A stretch of 60,000 nucleotides of DNA from Branchiostoma floridae (GCF_000003815.2 NC_049988.1:17535795-17595794); one strand, 5' to 3'; numbered from the stretch's first letter, positions 1 through 11,659 are shown. The notes: a model not told the origin generated them from the letters alone. Translations and numbers: made by a program.

Positions 1-534
1 GGACTCAGAGATGTTGATTTTGAGTACTGACTATGGACTCAGGGATGTTAATTTTGAGTACTGACTATGGACTCAGGGATGTTAATTTTGAGTACTGACT
101 ATGGACTCGGGGATGTTAATTTTGAGTACTGACTATGGACTCAGAGATGTTAATTTTGAGTACTGACTATGGACTCAGGGATGTTAATTTTGAGTACTGA
201 CTATGGACTCAGGGATGTTAATTTTGAGTACTGACTATGGACTCAGAGATGTTAATTTTGAATACTGACTATGGAGTCAGGGATGTTAATTTTGAGTACT
301 GACTATGAACTCAGGGATGTTAATTTTGAGTACTGACTATGGACTCAGGGATGTTAATTTTGAGTACTATGGACTCAGAGATGTTAATTTTGAGTACTGA
401 CTATGGACTCAGAGATGTTGATTTTGAGTACTGACTATGGACTCAGAGATGTTAATTTTGAGTACAGACTATGGACTCAGAGATGTTGATTTTGAGTACT
501 ATGGACTCAGAGATGTTAATTTTGAGTACTGACT
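1..534. repeat. 34-bp minisatellite, about 16 copies
   Basis: The block repeats a 34-bp unit built on 'ggactcagggatgttaattt' followed by 'tgagtactgactat'. Units differ by single bases (g/a in cagag/caggg, gattt/aattt), and a few near 365 and 500 lack the 'gact' step. It begins at the window edge, so it probably extends to the left. No coding meaning is proposed. Confidence 0.95.
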
Positions 535-540
535 TAAGAC

Positions 541-1010
541 TCACAGCAAAACATGCTACACAGTACACATACACACATACATACACACATGCACATCTAC
601 GTACAGACACATACACAAACAATTACAGGCATGTTTTGGTCTCCTGTCCGGAAGGGGCCATTCCGGCTAGGAGACCAAAACATGCCACACACAAACACCC
701 CCACATTCCCCCCCCCCCCCCTACACACACACATTCACACACGTGTACACACATTTACACAGACATTGTGGCATGTTTTGGTCTCCCGTCCGGAAGGGGC
801 CATTCCGGGCAGAAGACCAAAACATACCACACGCACCCCCAAGCACCCCCCCCCCCCCTACACACACACACATTTACACACATGTACACACATTTACACA
901 GACATTGTGGCATGTTTTGGTCTCCCGTCCGGAAGGGGCCATTCCGGCCAGGAGACCAAAACATGCCACACACACACCCACCCCCACCCCCCCTATGCAC
1001 ACACACCCTT
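541..1010. repeat. CA-rich DNA with three copies of a long palindrome (about 140-bp tandem unit)
   Basis: Long runs of 'acacac' and 'cccccc' separate three copies of an inverted repeat at 628-686, 770-828 and 909-967. Each copy reads 'ggcatgttttggtctcc', then a loop containing 'gtccggaaggggccattccgg', then the reverse complement 'ggagaccaaaacatgcc'. The loop is itself partly self-complementary (ccggaa/ttccgg). The spacing is 142 and 139 bp, so palindrome plus CA-rich spacer was amplified as one tandem unit. Copy 2 carries arm substitutions (agaagacc, catacc). Open frames here are low-complexity and are not genes. Confidence 0.9.
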
Positions 1011-1075
1011 AAGGGAAAACCCCTAAAGGGAAACCCTACTCTTTCGGGACCTTGACAGTCCCGATCGAGAGGCAA

Positions 1076-1740
1076 AGGTCATTTACTGTGTGCGGAACCA
1101 CCCTACTGGTAGCCTCCCTTTGGGTTTCCTACAGTAGATTTAGCTGCTGTTTAATTATATTGCACTAAGTTGTTTTGGAAGTCCTGATAATGCCTCAAGC
1201 CCTGGTACGTAAGGGAGTGTTTGCTATTGCAGGCCTTAGGGTCAGATGGGATAAAACTGCAACAGTTAAACACACCCTTGATCTCACTAAATAAATATAG
1301 GAGTGTTCATGGCACTGATATGAAGCCACAGTTGGATGAAATTCACAGGCATTATTCTGTTGTGTACCATGATGGAGTCTAGCTTGATTTGGCCCATACA
1401 TCCCTCATGTGCAGGTCTGTGGTGTTTAATTCCCCCCCTTTTCTTACCGTAACCTCAAAAAAGGCACTTGAAATTCACCGCAATGAAACATGTTTGTTTT
1501 TAAATTAACTTTTGACCTTAAATGCTCATTAATGGAGAGTTGTTTTATGAAAGGATTATCAGATCTTATGTATCACACCTGAAATTGTCCAGTAATATTG
1601 TTTTTCAACCTTCAACAGGTGCTTTTATATACATGTACAGTCAAAAGAGGTAGGAAGGAAGAGTTTTGACTTTTTTCTAGTTGTGTCTTAAGTTGTACAG
1701 ACCGTGCACACTATAAGGGATGTCAGGGCGACCTGAGGAC
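1076..1740. other. Intergenic stretch with no recognised feature
   Basis: I see no supported exon or RNA gene. Sequence is AT-rich with short scattered open frames only. It lies downstream of the stop codon of the minus-strand gene at 1,741, so part of it may be that gene's 3' UTR. Confidence 0.5.
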
Positions 1741-3849
1741 TTAGTGTTTGCTGCGCACGGGGCCGCTGGGACTCTCACAGCGCCGCTTCAGGGCCCGGCT
1801 GTCTCTCGTCCTGCGGTGGGATGCTCGCTTCTTGGTCTGCAGATTCTCTGCTGCCATGGCATTGTCAGACTTTGCGGCAACCGGAGGCTTTGGCTCCTTC
1901 AGCTGGTGGTGAGAATAGTGTCCATGGTTAATGTTTGCTTAATATTTAAGAAGCTGAAAGGTTAAACTTAGGTTATTTCTTAATGATTATTCGAAGCAAG
2001 AATGTTCTTAGAGGATTAGTAGTGAAGCAGCTACTTCAGTGTACTAAATGTTGATTCTCACTATAGATGCAACTACAAGTTTGTTACTCTTTTCACTGAA
2101 AACCACTGTCAACAGTGTTGACTGTAAGTCTCAAGAAATCAGTCAGCAGGTTGAAACTCACCAAGTAGTGGCCTGAGATGTTGCTGGATGCTGCGTTGTC
2201 GGACGGTCCAGCAATGTGTAGCTTTGTGTCCATCAGCTATAGTGGTGACAGAGAGTCCATGATACATTAAATTTTGTGTTTAGCTTAATCATTAATGGTA
2301 ACTTTGATTTTTTTGTGATTGAATATACTAAGAAACTTCTTGCCATCATCTGACTTTCTTGCACTGAAAAGTGATAACAAAACTGTTTTGTTCAAGTTTC
2401 AAATAAACCAGTCAACATGTGCTGAAACTCACCGAGTGGTGGCCAGAGATGGTGGCGGCTGCTGCAGTTCTCTTTCCAGCCAGACGGTGGCGCTGTGGAG
2501 CCAGGGATGGCAACTTAGTGGCTACAGAGTAGAAAACACAAAGGGACATATAAGTTCACAGTATTATTAAGCTGTAAGGAAAATAATTGACAACCTGGCT
2601 CATTTCCTTTCAGATGTCAACAAACTGGTTGTCACACAAGTTTGCAAGACATATGAAAAACAAAAGAAGATACTATGAAAAGCTATAGCAACATTGTAAA
2701 TAATGTATTATGTATAACTGCTTTCATTGTTGAACTTTCTGGAAAAAGAAAGAAAAGGTTTGACTCAGTTTGACTCAGTTCAGTAGCAGTAGTGGAGGTT
2801 TGTGTTAGGATTCAGTGGGACTATGCAGTTTCTCCATCCACCTTGATCATGTTATATTGAAGGGCTAAAATCTGGAGTACAAAGTTAAGAACTCTATACT
2901 TCAACACAGTGTTTCAAACTCTCACCAGTCCTGTCAGAGGAGAGATCCCAGTCGGCTGCTTCCTTCAGTCTGTTTGCGCGGAAGTCCAGGTCTGCCATGG
3001 TGATGTAGACGGCCTCATCGTGATCATCAGGCTCAGGTTTCACCTGGTACCGCGTCTTCTCTGCTCCCTGCATGTCGTGGGTGCGGTGGTTCCGTCCTCC
3101 AACCAGACTGGGCTGTGCGGGCGCTCTACGGGTCGCCGACAACTTATCGGACGGGTCCTCGCCAAACATGGCCGTGGTGCAGACCGATCGGAGCAGCTGG
3201 TGTTCGTGGTTGAAGGGCACGGCGTTGTGGCGCTCCTGCTCGAGTTGGTGGAGCTTCTCCTGTGCACGGACTTTCTTACCTCGCTTCTTGGTCGGCAGCT
3301 TTGAGGCGCTGAGGTCCTCCCCAAACATCTGGGTCTGCAGTTTGTGATGGTACAGTCTGTCCGCGTGCTCGTCTAAGGCTCTATCCAGCTCCTCTTCTGT
3401 GGGGGATGATCTCATGTATCTTCAGATACAAAAAAGGGAAAAAGTAAGAGCACTGAGTTGGAGTACAGCAAGTGAGGTACACACAGGTACACTTTCATAG
3501 GTCATTAGCACAAGACAGCTGGAGCAAGTGAAAAGTCCCTAAATAATCTAAGATTTAGGATAACTCAAAGGATCCACCTGTTTGGCATGTTGTCTGAGAA
3601 TCCTCTGGCTGGAATGTACTCAGGTCTGTGCCCAGCCTTCAGGTGACGATCGGCTTCTTCACAGGAGTCCATCACCTCGTTCATGTCCACACCGAGAACC
3701 TGGGGGGCCTTGCGGAGGTTTCTGCGGACCTTACGGGTCTGGCGCTGGACATCCTGTGGTGCCTGGTTGGCTGGCTTGGGGTTGGAGGGAGGGTTGGGGA
3801 CACGGTACAACTCATGGGACTGACGGATCTCTTGTAGTCTTCTGTACAT
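1741..3849 (-). CDS. Unrecognised basic, charged protein, about 363 aa, five coding exons
   Basis: Coding exons on the minus strand are 3849-3578, 3419-2926, 2521-2433, 2236-2162 and 1902-1741. Phases join without error (2, 1, 0, 0) and total 1,092 nt including a TAA stop. The start at 3,849 has a strong context (tccaccATG) and begins MYRRLQEIRQSHELYR; the exon itself begins at 3,866 after a good acceptor. The protein is rich in Lys/Arg/Glu. It has a motif MFGED twice (as MFGEDLSASKL and MFGEDPSDKL), a KKRGKKVRAQEKLHQLEQER helix-like stretch and a very basic tail ending in KRRCESPSGPVRSKH. I do not recognise the family and see no signal peptide, membrane span or enzyme motif; a nuclear or cytoskeletal role would be a guess. 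Exons 4 and 5 look like relatives (see findings). The splice model is by eye, and the first and last junctions are the least certain. Confidence 0.72.
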
Positions 3850-3866
3850 GGTGGATGGGATGGGGC

Positions 3867-5400
3867 CTGGAATAGAAGATATTTTGTAACCTTACATCAA
3901 TTAAGTTTGAAGGAAATTTCCAGAAGCTTTGGTCTTGAAAGTTAAACTGCCAACTTTGGATGTTTCTCTCTTTAATTCTTGCTTGCCATATGCATGTTGA
4001 TAATCCAGTTGGTCTATACATGTATATAGTGTACAACAGTTGGATGCTTTGCTTTGTAGGAGTTTCTACAGCGGTATGCTGTTCTATGGTCTTGATGAAC
4101 TGTCAGATTTTATGAAATATTCATTAGGACATTGTACAACCTTTCTTCTAATACTTTCATCACCACCTAAAGAACTTATACAGCAGAAACATACTAACTA
4201 GATGTTGATTCAATGTTTGCATCCTGGTTGAAAAGCAAAGATGACAATAATATATATATAATAAAGGAAACAGAAACAAGGCTCCACCCCTGTGGCATCC
4301 CCAAAAATTCTAGCTCTGAGTTAGAAACAAGTCCAGCAATAGAGATACAGCTTTAGAAATATCCTTCCCCAGTAATGGCTGTAGGAAACCTTCCTTCCTG
4401 ACATATTCTAACTTTGTGTTTTTCCAATGAAGCTGAAGCAGTAAATAAATGAATAGATAGATAATATGGCTGTAGAAACACTTCCTTCCTGACTTGGTGT
4501 CAACTTTGTATTTCTACCTTTTCATAAAACCACAGAATCAACACCTACCTTGGCATGAAGAGTAGGATACCATTTTAACCACAAAACCAACATTTTTCAG
4601 AACGCATCTAAGATGTTTTATCCTGCAATGTGTTACACTGAACAACCTCCCCAAGTCAGATAACACAGCTACAGTTTATAAACAAACAACAAACGTCAAA
4701 CAACTGGACATCAGTGAGTTCCAAAATCATTCATGGCGAGTAGAGCAAACTACTTGTAAACTAACGTTTATCTTATTCTAGACAAGACAAGCGATGCACT
4801 AAACAAAAGATATTCTGTAAAAAATTGGAAACTTAGCAGCTGACTAAAATAGTAGCAAATATCATCAATCTAAGTAGTAATGATAGACAAGTGTCAGCCA
4901 CCCTTTTCCCTTCTTTTGAACCTATAAACCACAATGCAAACGTCGTATATTTTTGCTCGTCAACACAAAACGTTAGTGAATGTCATTTACTTAAATCCTC
5001 AACTTTCTACTTTAATAAATGACGAAGACCTTTATTGTGCATTTGTAATACAGATTCTGAAGTCTTTTTTTCTTATCTTACCTCTCCGTCCACCCCCCTC
5101 CCCTCCCACAAGCACTCTACATGAAGAACAATCTTGAACCCGAGTAGAGCCTCTGCAGGCCAAAGAAAATGTTCAGAAAAAGTGCTTACCGTAACTTTAA
5201 CCAGAAACTTCTGAGCTGTAGAGGGATGTATGATGTGTTCCTGAGTCTTCTGTCCTGCTACAATCTTCTTAAGTTCAACCTGTCATCGCTGTTAAGGCTT
5301 GTTTCTGTCTGTCGACTCTCCGGTGTGTCAACAGCTGCAGTTTCAATATGGCGGCTCCTCAGACAGAGTCTCTCACGTCAAATGTCGTCCTATTGACGCC
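3867..5400 (-). other. First intron and non-coding first exon of the 1,741-3,849 gene
   Basis: On the minus strand a clean donor (acg|gtaagc) ends a putative first exon at 5,190. The exon, about 5,400-5,190, has no useful ATG: its only ATG reaches a stop after three codons. It is therefore read as 5' UTR, spliced to the exon starting at 3,866. The 1.3-kb intron between them is AT-rich and shows no further exon. Confidence 0.5.
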
Positions 5401-5660
5401 GATAACTGGGATTCTTCCCAACCTAACCCGGTCCCATGTTTGTGGTAGTTACAACAATGCCTGAACAATATCTGAGGAGCTTTCTGACGGTTAACACACC
5501 GTCTGAGTGCTGAAATCCTGAGTTTTAGCACGACCACGACTGGAACACGGCCGCACCCCGGCTGAGCTATCCTGGTATCCTAGTCGTGACGTCACCATTG
5601 TTCGAACAATCAGGTTGCCTGGTAACGGGCTCAAGTTACGGCAGGATGTAATCAATAAAC
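5325..5660 (-). promoter_or_regulatory. CpG-rich promoter region of the minus-strand gene
   Basis: GC and CpG content rise sharply compared with the flanks. At 5,345-5,355 lies AATATGGCGGC, which matches the YY1-type ATGGCGGC element common just downstream of metazoan start sites. No TATA box is evident. The position fits the non-coding first exon ending at 5,190. The exact transcription start cannot be seen. Confidence 0.45.
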
Positions 5661-6589
5661 AAACTAAGATGGCAATAAAACAAACAAAATTACATATTAT
5701 TTAAGTAAAAACCAGTTGAAATGAGCGTACTGTAGTTATTATAATAGAAATTATCACGGCAATATGTCTTGGGATGTCTTACGATAATAAAATCTGTTCT
5801 ATCTGGATTTAGAGGCCACAACTGAACCTTAGATAGTGATTGGTATAACGTTACGTGGAAATAAAAACTTACAGTCACACAATTTACCGTGATTTTGTTT
5901 ATTCACGTGCTCCTTTGGTACCTTAACATCCTACTCCAGCAACAGAGTTGATATACGGGGCATTACACACACAATTGACAGGGATCCTGTTTATTCACGT
6001 GCTCTTGAATTGAAAAGAAAACCTACTCCAGCAACAGAGTTGATATACGGGGCATCAACAGCTAGCCTCGCTCCCCAGGCGTGGGACCAGTGTTTACTAA
6101 TGACACTACTGAGAAAGGTTGTCCTGTCCTTGGTGCTGAATGAATTTTATGCAATCAACATTTGTGCTGGCGTCGTACAGATTGGCACAAAACGTTCAAC
6201 AAACAGGAATTTCTCAACCAGTTTCGCCATTACCGGCTGTTTTGCAAACTGACTGTCAACTTTTACCAAATTTAAAGCACTTAGTTGAATTTATTCTTTA
6301 CAAATTTAACGTGGTTAATCAGTTACACATCCAAAATACAAAATTCTCTAACACAAAAAATGATTCACCCTAAACCATTTTAGTTGACATTGTATTCACA
6401 CTTGAAACTATTCAATAGAATCTAGGCTTAAAGCCTCTTTTTTCGCACACTCGCATCAGTTCTGAGGTTCTCAGAGGATGTCGTTCATATAATCTAGCCA
6501 ACACAGCCTAACTAACATATTATCAAATTTTTATGCCCATCCCTCGAAGAAACTTTTGTCGACGTCCCAGACACATAAAGTTATCCATC
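5660..6589. other. Intergenic region between two minus-strand genes
   Basis: No exon was found. A 27-bp stretch (tactccagcaacagagttga and onward) occurs twice, near 5,930 and 6,025, preceded in both cases by 'tgtttattcacgtgctc', so a segment of about 95 bp is tandemly duplicated. TTTATT at about 6,289 (AATAAA on the minus strand) is a candidate poly(A) signal for the methyltransferase gene ending at 6,590. Confidence 0.5.
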
Positions 6590-9500
6590 CTACTCAGATC
6601 GAGGAAATGAAGCATGAATGATATTTGCTGGCGCCAAGCAGATGACGCAATAATTCTCCACATCATTGGTCCAGTGCTCATCGACTGCAAAGCCGCTCTT
6701 CTCCGCTAGGCGGCGCAGCTGTCGCAGGTTCCACTTGCAGCTGGTGTTCGGCCCCTCGTAGAAATAAATCTTTTCTCCGTCTTCGAAGTCAATGTCGAGG
6801 CCGATTTTTTCTGGAACAGAGGGACCATTTTGCTCCAGAGAATGAGAATCCAAACATTCTACATTTGTGATACCTATCTCCTGTGTCGTGAAGCAAACTG
6901 TTATTTAGTGTTCTTTGTAAGGCAGACAGATACACGGACAGGTCTAAACAATACTGTTTCTAGAATCAGATTCTAGATTTGATAATTGTAAAGCTTTGAG
7001 GATGAGTCATAATTAAACTAGTAAATATCTAGTAAGTACAAAGCAACGTTTTGTGACCGCCTGTTGTTCTTAGGAACAAGGCTGTCCTCATGTACAAATA
7101 CTTACCAAAGCGCACCCGCTGTTTTTCGGAACTGGTCAGAGATTTCACCACGTAGCTCGGAGTGTCTCCGCTCGGAGGGTTCTCCACAAATTCGCACCTG
7201 TACTCAAACTTCTCAGCGTCCATATTTCCGTTAAAATCCTGTGATAAGAAGAAGCATCGGAAAGTGTAAAATATCAAAAATTCCATCCGTAGAATTAGCC
7301 ACCAAATACAAGACAAAGTGGCATGAGTAGTTTAGTGGCCCTCCCTCTTGACCAAGACCAAGAGGACGTCAGTTCAAATCCCGCTGTTATATCTCACCGA
7401 AATACATGCTACTGGAAAGGATGGACACCATGATCACTGTTACCTTATTGAAGCGTGAGATGAGGTTGTCCCGCCATATCGGTGCCCACTGTTCCCCGTA
7501 CGCCTGAGACAAGGCCTCTCGGTCAGTGTTCATGTCCATTCCGAGGACCAACCTGTCCCGCTCTACAGTAAAGGGGAAGAAAATTGCCTCAGTTGTCGGA
7601 AGCTTCAACCCAACGTTGGAAACGTGGAAACATGGAAACTTTATTCAGTCCATTAGCCACCTACATCAAGTTAAGTGCAATGTCAGCTACTTTGAATACC
7701 TGGAGGTGGGCCCGAGGAAATCTTTATTTGTTTGGAAAAGAAGATGAGGTAGAAGCAGAGCACAAAAAAAACATGTTTCACATCGGATTCCGTGAATGAA
7801 GGAAACATGATAAAATGTGTTTGGTCTTGCACTATCTTTAACGTGGATTATCTACACATAGAATACAACACGGTGTATTCCGTATCACCCGAGGTACCAG
7901 CCCGACCGCGGGAAGGACCGCCCAACGGCCGAAAGCCGGAGGGTGATCCGACCCGCGAAAGGGCTGGGACCGTCAAAAACGCTCTTGACGTGGTTACATA
8001 CCATTTAGCTGAGCCCGGATGTCCTGTAGCATCTGCACCTGATCATGGATGGAGACGTTACTGAAGCTGCTGCCCAGGAACAGCAGTAACTTGGGCTCCT
8101 TCCTGGCGGCGACATGCCGCACCCCGTCCATGTACAACCCGCCGTACGGCTCCACAGTCAGGCCCGGGTAGTCTGTCTCCAGCTGCCGCCCGCACGTCAA
8201 GATAAACTCTGCGTAAACAACACAATGCAAACAATCTACCATGCACACGTCGATGAAGATTAGACATCCAGGGAATAAGATATGCCAAAAAGCAGTCACT
8301 CAATCAACTGAATATGATTTTGGAAACGGTCAAACATTTCAGATAGCACCTACTATTTTTCGTCTGGTTGTCGTATAAACAAGATAGCTATCTAAAAATT
8401 ACCGAAAAGTCATGCCAATACCATGTGCAGAACACGAGATATGGAAACAAGAAATTCCACAGAAAGGCGGTAGGGGGTTCATAATCGAACTTGACATTTA
8501 TTTTGCGGAAACCTACCAATATACCACATACCCTAAAGCTCAATTCACAGCTTCTTGGGTTTTGCTTTTGTGTGTACATCTGTGTTGGTAATATGATTGC
8601 AAAGTTGAGCTTTGTTCCAACACAATGAAAAACATTCACCATGGATTTTCGGTCCTCAAACTCTACAACTATACACATGGATGTATACACTAACTAACGG
8701 CACCGAAACTACGTTCTTGGTGGATGTGAAGATGGCCATGCACTGTCAGTGCTCTGCGACTGAAGAAGTGGACACATTACATGCTTAAAACTATTACCCT
8801 TCGCCATGTCCACTGGTACAAACGTGAGGCGCCCGTGCCGCTTCAGCATAGCCTCGATAACCAGGCGGGTTTTGGAGGACCCCCCGCTGCCGAGATCCAC
8901 AAGAACGGCCGGGGACGAGACTTTCCCGGCAATGTCGTCTGCGTAGGTCTGAAGTATGCTGTACTCGTGCCGCCAGAGTTTGTAGGTCTCCGATTTCTGT
9001 ATCAGTCTGAAGAAATGAAATGAACTTGACAATCGTACAAGGGGCAATGCATGGCAAGTAATAATGTAAAAAGCGATGAAACTAGGAGTGTGACGTTTCA
9101 TGTTTCATGCGAATGCGCGCGCGCGCGCGTGTTTTGTATTGTGTTGGTGTCTGCGTGTGTGTCTTTCTTTGTCTCTCTCTCTCTGTGTATGTGTGTGTGT
9201 GTGTCTCTCTCTGTCTCTCGTGTTTGTGTATATACGTATGTGGGTATGTTCGTATTTCTCTGTGTGTGTGTCTGTGTATATTTGTTTGTGTGTGTGTATG
9301 TGTGTGTGTATCAGTGTATATGTATGTCAGTGTATGTGTATGTCAGTTTGTGTGTCTGTGTAAGTTGAGTGTGTGCGTGTGTGTATATCTGTTGATGTGT
9401 AGGTGTAACCCATACTCACTGCTCACACAGCTCCGACCCGCGTGTATCGTACACGTACCACTGCGGCACATATCTGCGCGGTGACGTCAGACTCGTCACT

Positions 9501-9592
9501 ACCGACATCAGCTCATCGGGTACGTCATCATGTCTCATGACGTCATCACTCACGACGTCATCACCCACGTCAATGGCATGGTCATTCATCAT
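6590..9592 (-). CDS. EgtD-family (histidine N-alpha-methyltransferase-like) SAM-dependent methyltransferase, 353 aa
   Basis: Six coding exons on the minus strand: 9592-9420, 9006-8798, 8208-8002, 7562-7444, 7238-7106 and 6810-6590. Phases (2, 1, 1, 0, 1) all agree and total 354 codons with a TAG stop, near the length of bacterial EgtD (about 320 aa). The N-terminal YVYDTRGSELCEQ matches the family's YDxRGSELFxxI signature. The SAM-binding glycine motif is VDLGSGGSSKTRLVIEAML, followed by FVPVDMAK; then LLLFLGSSFSNVS (family GSxxxN, with the substrate-binding Asn kept) and RLVLGMDMNTDREALSQAYG (family LLLGxDLxKD....AY). The C-terminus has FYEGPNTSCKWNLRQL, where EgtD has its substrate-contacting ExS-K-F region. 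EgtD trimethylates histidine to hercynine in ergothioneine synthesis. Here no FGE-sulfatase partner domain is fused, so the substrate (histidine, tryptophan derivative or other) is open. The second ATG two codons on is an equally possible start region (MM). Confidence 0.88.
7319..7392 (+). repeat. tRNA-like sequence, probably the head of a tRNA-derived SINE
   Basis: Inside the methyltransferase intron, 'gagtagtttagtggccctcc' resembles a pol III A box region. 'cagttcaaatcccgctg' resembles a B box (GTTCAAATCCC), about 40 bp downstream as in a tRNA. The stem pairing is imperfect, so a functional tRNA is unlikely. Confidence 0.45.
7861..7975 (-). mobile_element. Truncated copy of a 134-bp palindromic MITE
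   Basis: 'gaatacaacacggtgtattc' followed by 'cgtatcacccgaggtaccag' matches, in inverted orientation, the full elements at 22,311-22,444 and 57,887-58,019. The far terminal repeat is missing: homology stops after 'gggctgggaccg'. It lies in intron 3 of the methyltransferase gene. Confidence 0.8.
9112..9400. repeat. GT/CT-rich microsatellite in methyltransferase intron 1
   Basis: The run starts with (gc)n, then 'tgtgtg', 'tctctctctgtctctc' and further degenerate GT repeats up to just before the splice donor of exon 1 at 9,419. Several long open frames here are low-complexity shadows. Confidence 0.9.
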
Positions 9593-9599
9593 AGTTGTT

Positions 9600-10455
9600 T
9601 TTGGCAGGTGCTTGTCTTGGTCCTACAGTTTTCCTGTGCAATATGTGATTAGACCTGATTTAATTAATCGTGTACTTCGCTAAATAGAACTTGATAAACA
9701 TAGATTATCATCTATTTTTGTACTTCGTTCTATAAAACACATTCAAGCGTATAGCACGAAAACTATGTTATAGTTATGAAGTTATCAAATATTGATTTCG
9801 GACCTTACAGAATTTCTAAGCATACATTTTCGTGAGCATATTGTTAAAACTTCGTCTAGAATTGCGCCCAAAATCACAGTCAATTCATCTTACTGGAAAC
9901 CTCAACACCAGAGTTGAATGTAGACTACACATCGCTAAGTCCTTACCTGAGAGTTTACTTGTAGTGCCTTCCTGTTCGGAACACAGAGGCCAAGAGAGAC
10001 TGTATGATACTATGATGTATTCATTTAGAGTTACATCAGCTGTATATTCAGCGGTTACTATTTGGTTACAGGGGACCAAGTTTGAACTATAAATACACTA
10101 CATAAAGCTAAGGGCACAACCCGCCGTACGTGCAAGTGTGTGGCGTGTACGTGCTAAAACGTGGGCAATGTTTTGGGAAGCGTAAGTGGTAAGTACCGCC
10201 TCAAGTGCATTTCTTTTTGAAAACCTGAGATGTCAGTACATTATAAACTTTTCAGGCTAATAGTTCAAAACAGGAAGAAGATATATCAAGCAAGGGCCAT
10301 TTAGCGATAGAATGCGTCCTACCATGCGGGGTGTCACCATAAAGGGGATCTTAAGGTTTAGTCATTGTGTTTATATCAATTTTTTTTATGAAACAGAAAT
10401 AAAAACATGTTGGAAAAGTATCATAATCTACAACGTTTTCATCACTAAGGTGTCA
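9600..10455. other. Intergenic, upstream of the methyltransferase gene; nothing recognised
   Basis: AT-rich sequence with no supported exon. Whatever promoter the methyltransferase gene uses should lie at its left end (about 9,593-9,800), but no core element stands out. Confidence 0.4.
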
Positions 10456-10459
10456 AATC

Positions 10460-10737
10460 GAAGATTGCTAGCGGTGGAGCCCCCAAATCTTACTCTCCAA
10501 GCACAGGTTAGGCTCCTCCTGTTTTCTGGCGTTTTTAAGGCGTTTTTACCATGCTTTCTATTTTGAACTGTATTCTTGATGTCTTGCTTAACGAGACACA
10601 AAACAGTACAAAATAGGAAGCCCGATAAATATGCCTAAAACGTTTTAAAACAGCCGCAGCCTCACCTCTACTTGGAGAGTAAGATTTTGGGGCTCCACCG
10701 CTAGCATGGGACGGTGGCGCCAGCGCTAGCAATCTTC
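10460..10737. mobile_element. Palindromic MITE-like element
   Basis: Left arm 'gaagattgctagcggtggag' and 'ttactctccaagcacaggtt' is matched in reverse by 'ctacttggagagtaagattt' and 'gctagcaatcttcc' on the right. The inner arms 'gcgtttttaaggcgttttta' and 'aaaataggaagcccgataaa' resemble the element at 17,506-17,898, so both belong to one family. The right arm has an extra degenerate segment. Confidence 0.7.
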
Positions 10738-11373
10738 CCTTTGATCCGAACCTCTGCTTGCAGAGTACAACAATTTAGGGTCAGCAAGTTTTGGCTGGGT
10801 GGGTTGGGCTGGGTAACCGGACACACAGCTTTTTTCCTAGGCTCTACATTTGAATGCCTTCGGGCTATAGTAATTCATAATTAAAGTATGCCCAACATAT
10901 CGGCGTTCAATAACCATGGAGCGTTGACTTTCATGGCCGTGGAATCCATTGACTACACTTAGAGGCAAACTTCATTTACCAGAAATTTGGGGGAATGTGA
11001 ATATTAAATTGGGAATACTAAACAGCAAGGTGGCCTGAGTACCTAACACCTGGCCTTTGCCCTTTGGTGCCCCACTTGTTCTCTGTCTTTTCGTCTGTGA
11101 CATGCATTCCACCTGGACTGTTGACTGTAGCATTTCGATTTGTCTGCTGACCCATTTGGCCTGTCATTCAAAATGTATATCTATATATTGCCGCCTTACC
11201 AAGGGTTGGTGGGGCGACTGGGATCAAACTTTCAGACATAGAGAGCTGAGAGTCACTCATTATACTGGGGAGATGCATAACTCAGAAACAGATAGTGAAG
11301 ATATAGTAAATACATGTACCTGTAGTTGAAGAGTTGCGCTCAGGCTTCTCTGACTAGTGAGGTAGCAATCTTT

Positions 11374-11657
11374 CCAGCGCCGAGGAACGATCAGGTGATC
11401 TGTTATGCGTAACCAGGTAAGGCTTAGGCCACATTTCCAAAAAGGGGCCCGGTCGGGCAGCTTTCGGGAATGAAAAGACTGATATGAAAGATATCAAAAT
11501 ACACAAAATGTCAAAATAAGATTCGTGGGCATGATTTGTTATATACATTTTAATTTTTCGTTTCTTAAAACATCCCGGCCGGGCCCCGGTTTGGAAATGT
11601 GACCTAAGCCTTTCCTGGTTACGCATAACAGATCACCTGATCGTTCCTCGGCGCTGG
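11374..11657. mobile_element. MITE-like element with about 70-bp terminal inverted repeats
   Basis: 'ccagcgccgaggaacgatca' through 'cacatttccaaa' (11,374-11,440) is repeated in reverse complement from about 11,592 to 11,657 ('tttggaaatgtgacctaagc' to 'cctcggcgctgg'). Only a few mismatches separate the arms. The 150-bp middle is AT-rich and non-coding. Confidence 0.8.
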
Positions 11658-11659
11658 AG

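Noticed and set aside
471-1075. Overlapping open frames rich in His/Thr/Pro on both strands
   Set aside because: They translate CA repeats and the triplicated palindrome; low complexity, no splice or start context.
3040-3347. Alternative open frames over exon 3 of the minus-strand gene
   Set aside because: Shadows of the 2,926-3,419 exon, which alone has matching splice phases on both sides.
9051-9484. Cys/Val-rich open frames of up to 125 codons
   Set aside because: Translation of a GT-rich microsatellite inside intron 1 of the methyltransferase gene, on the opposite strand.
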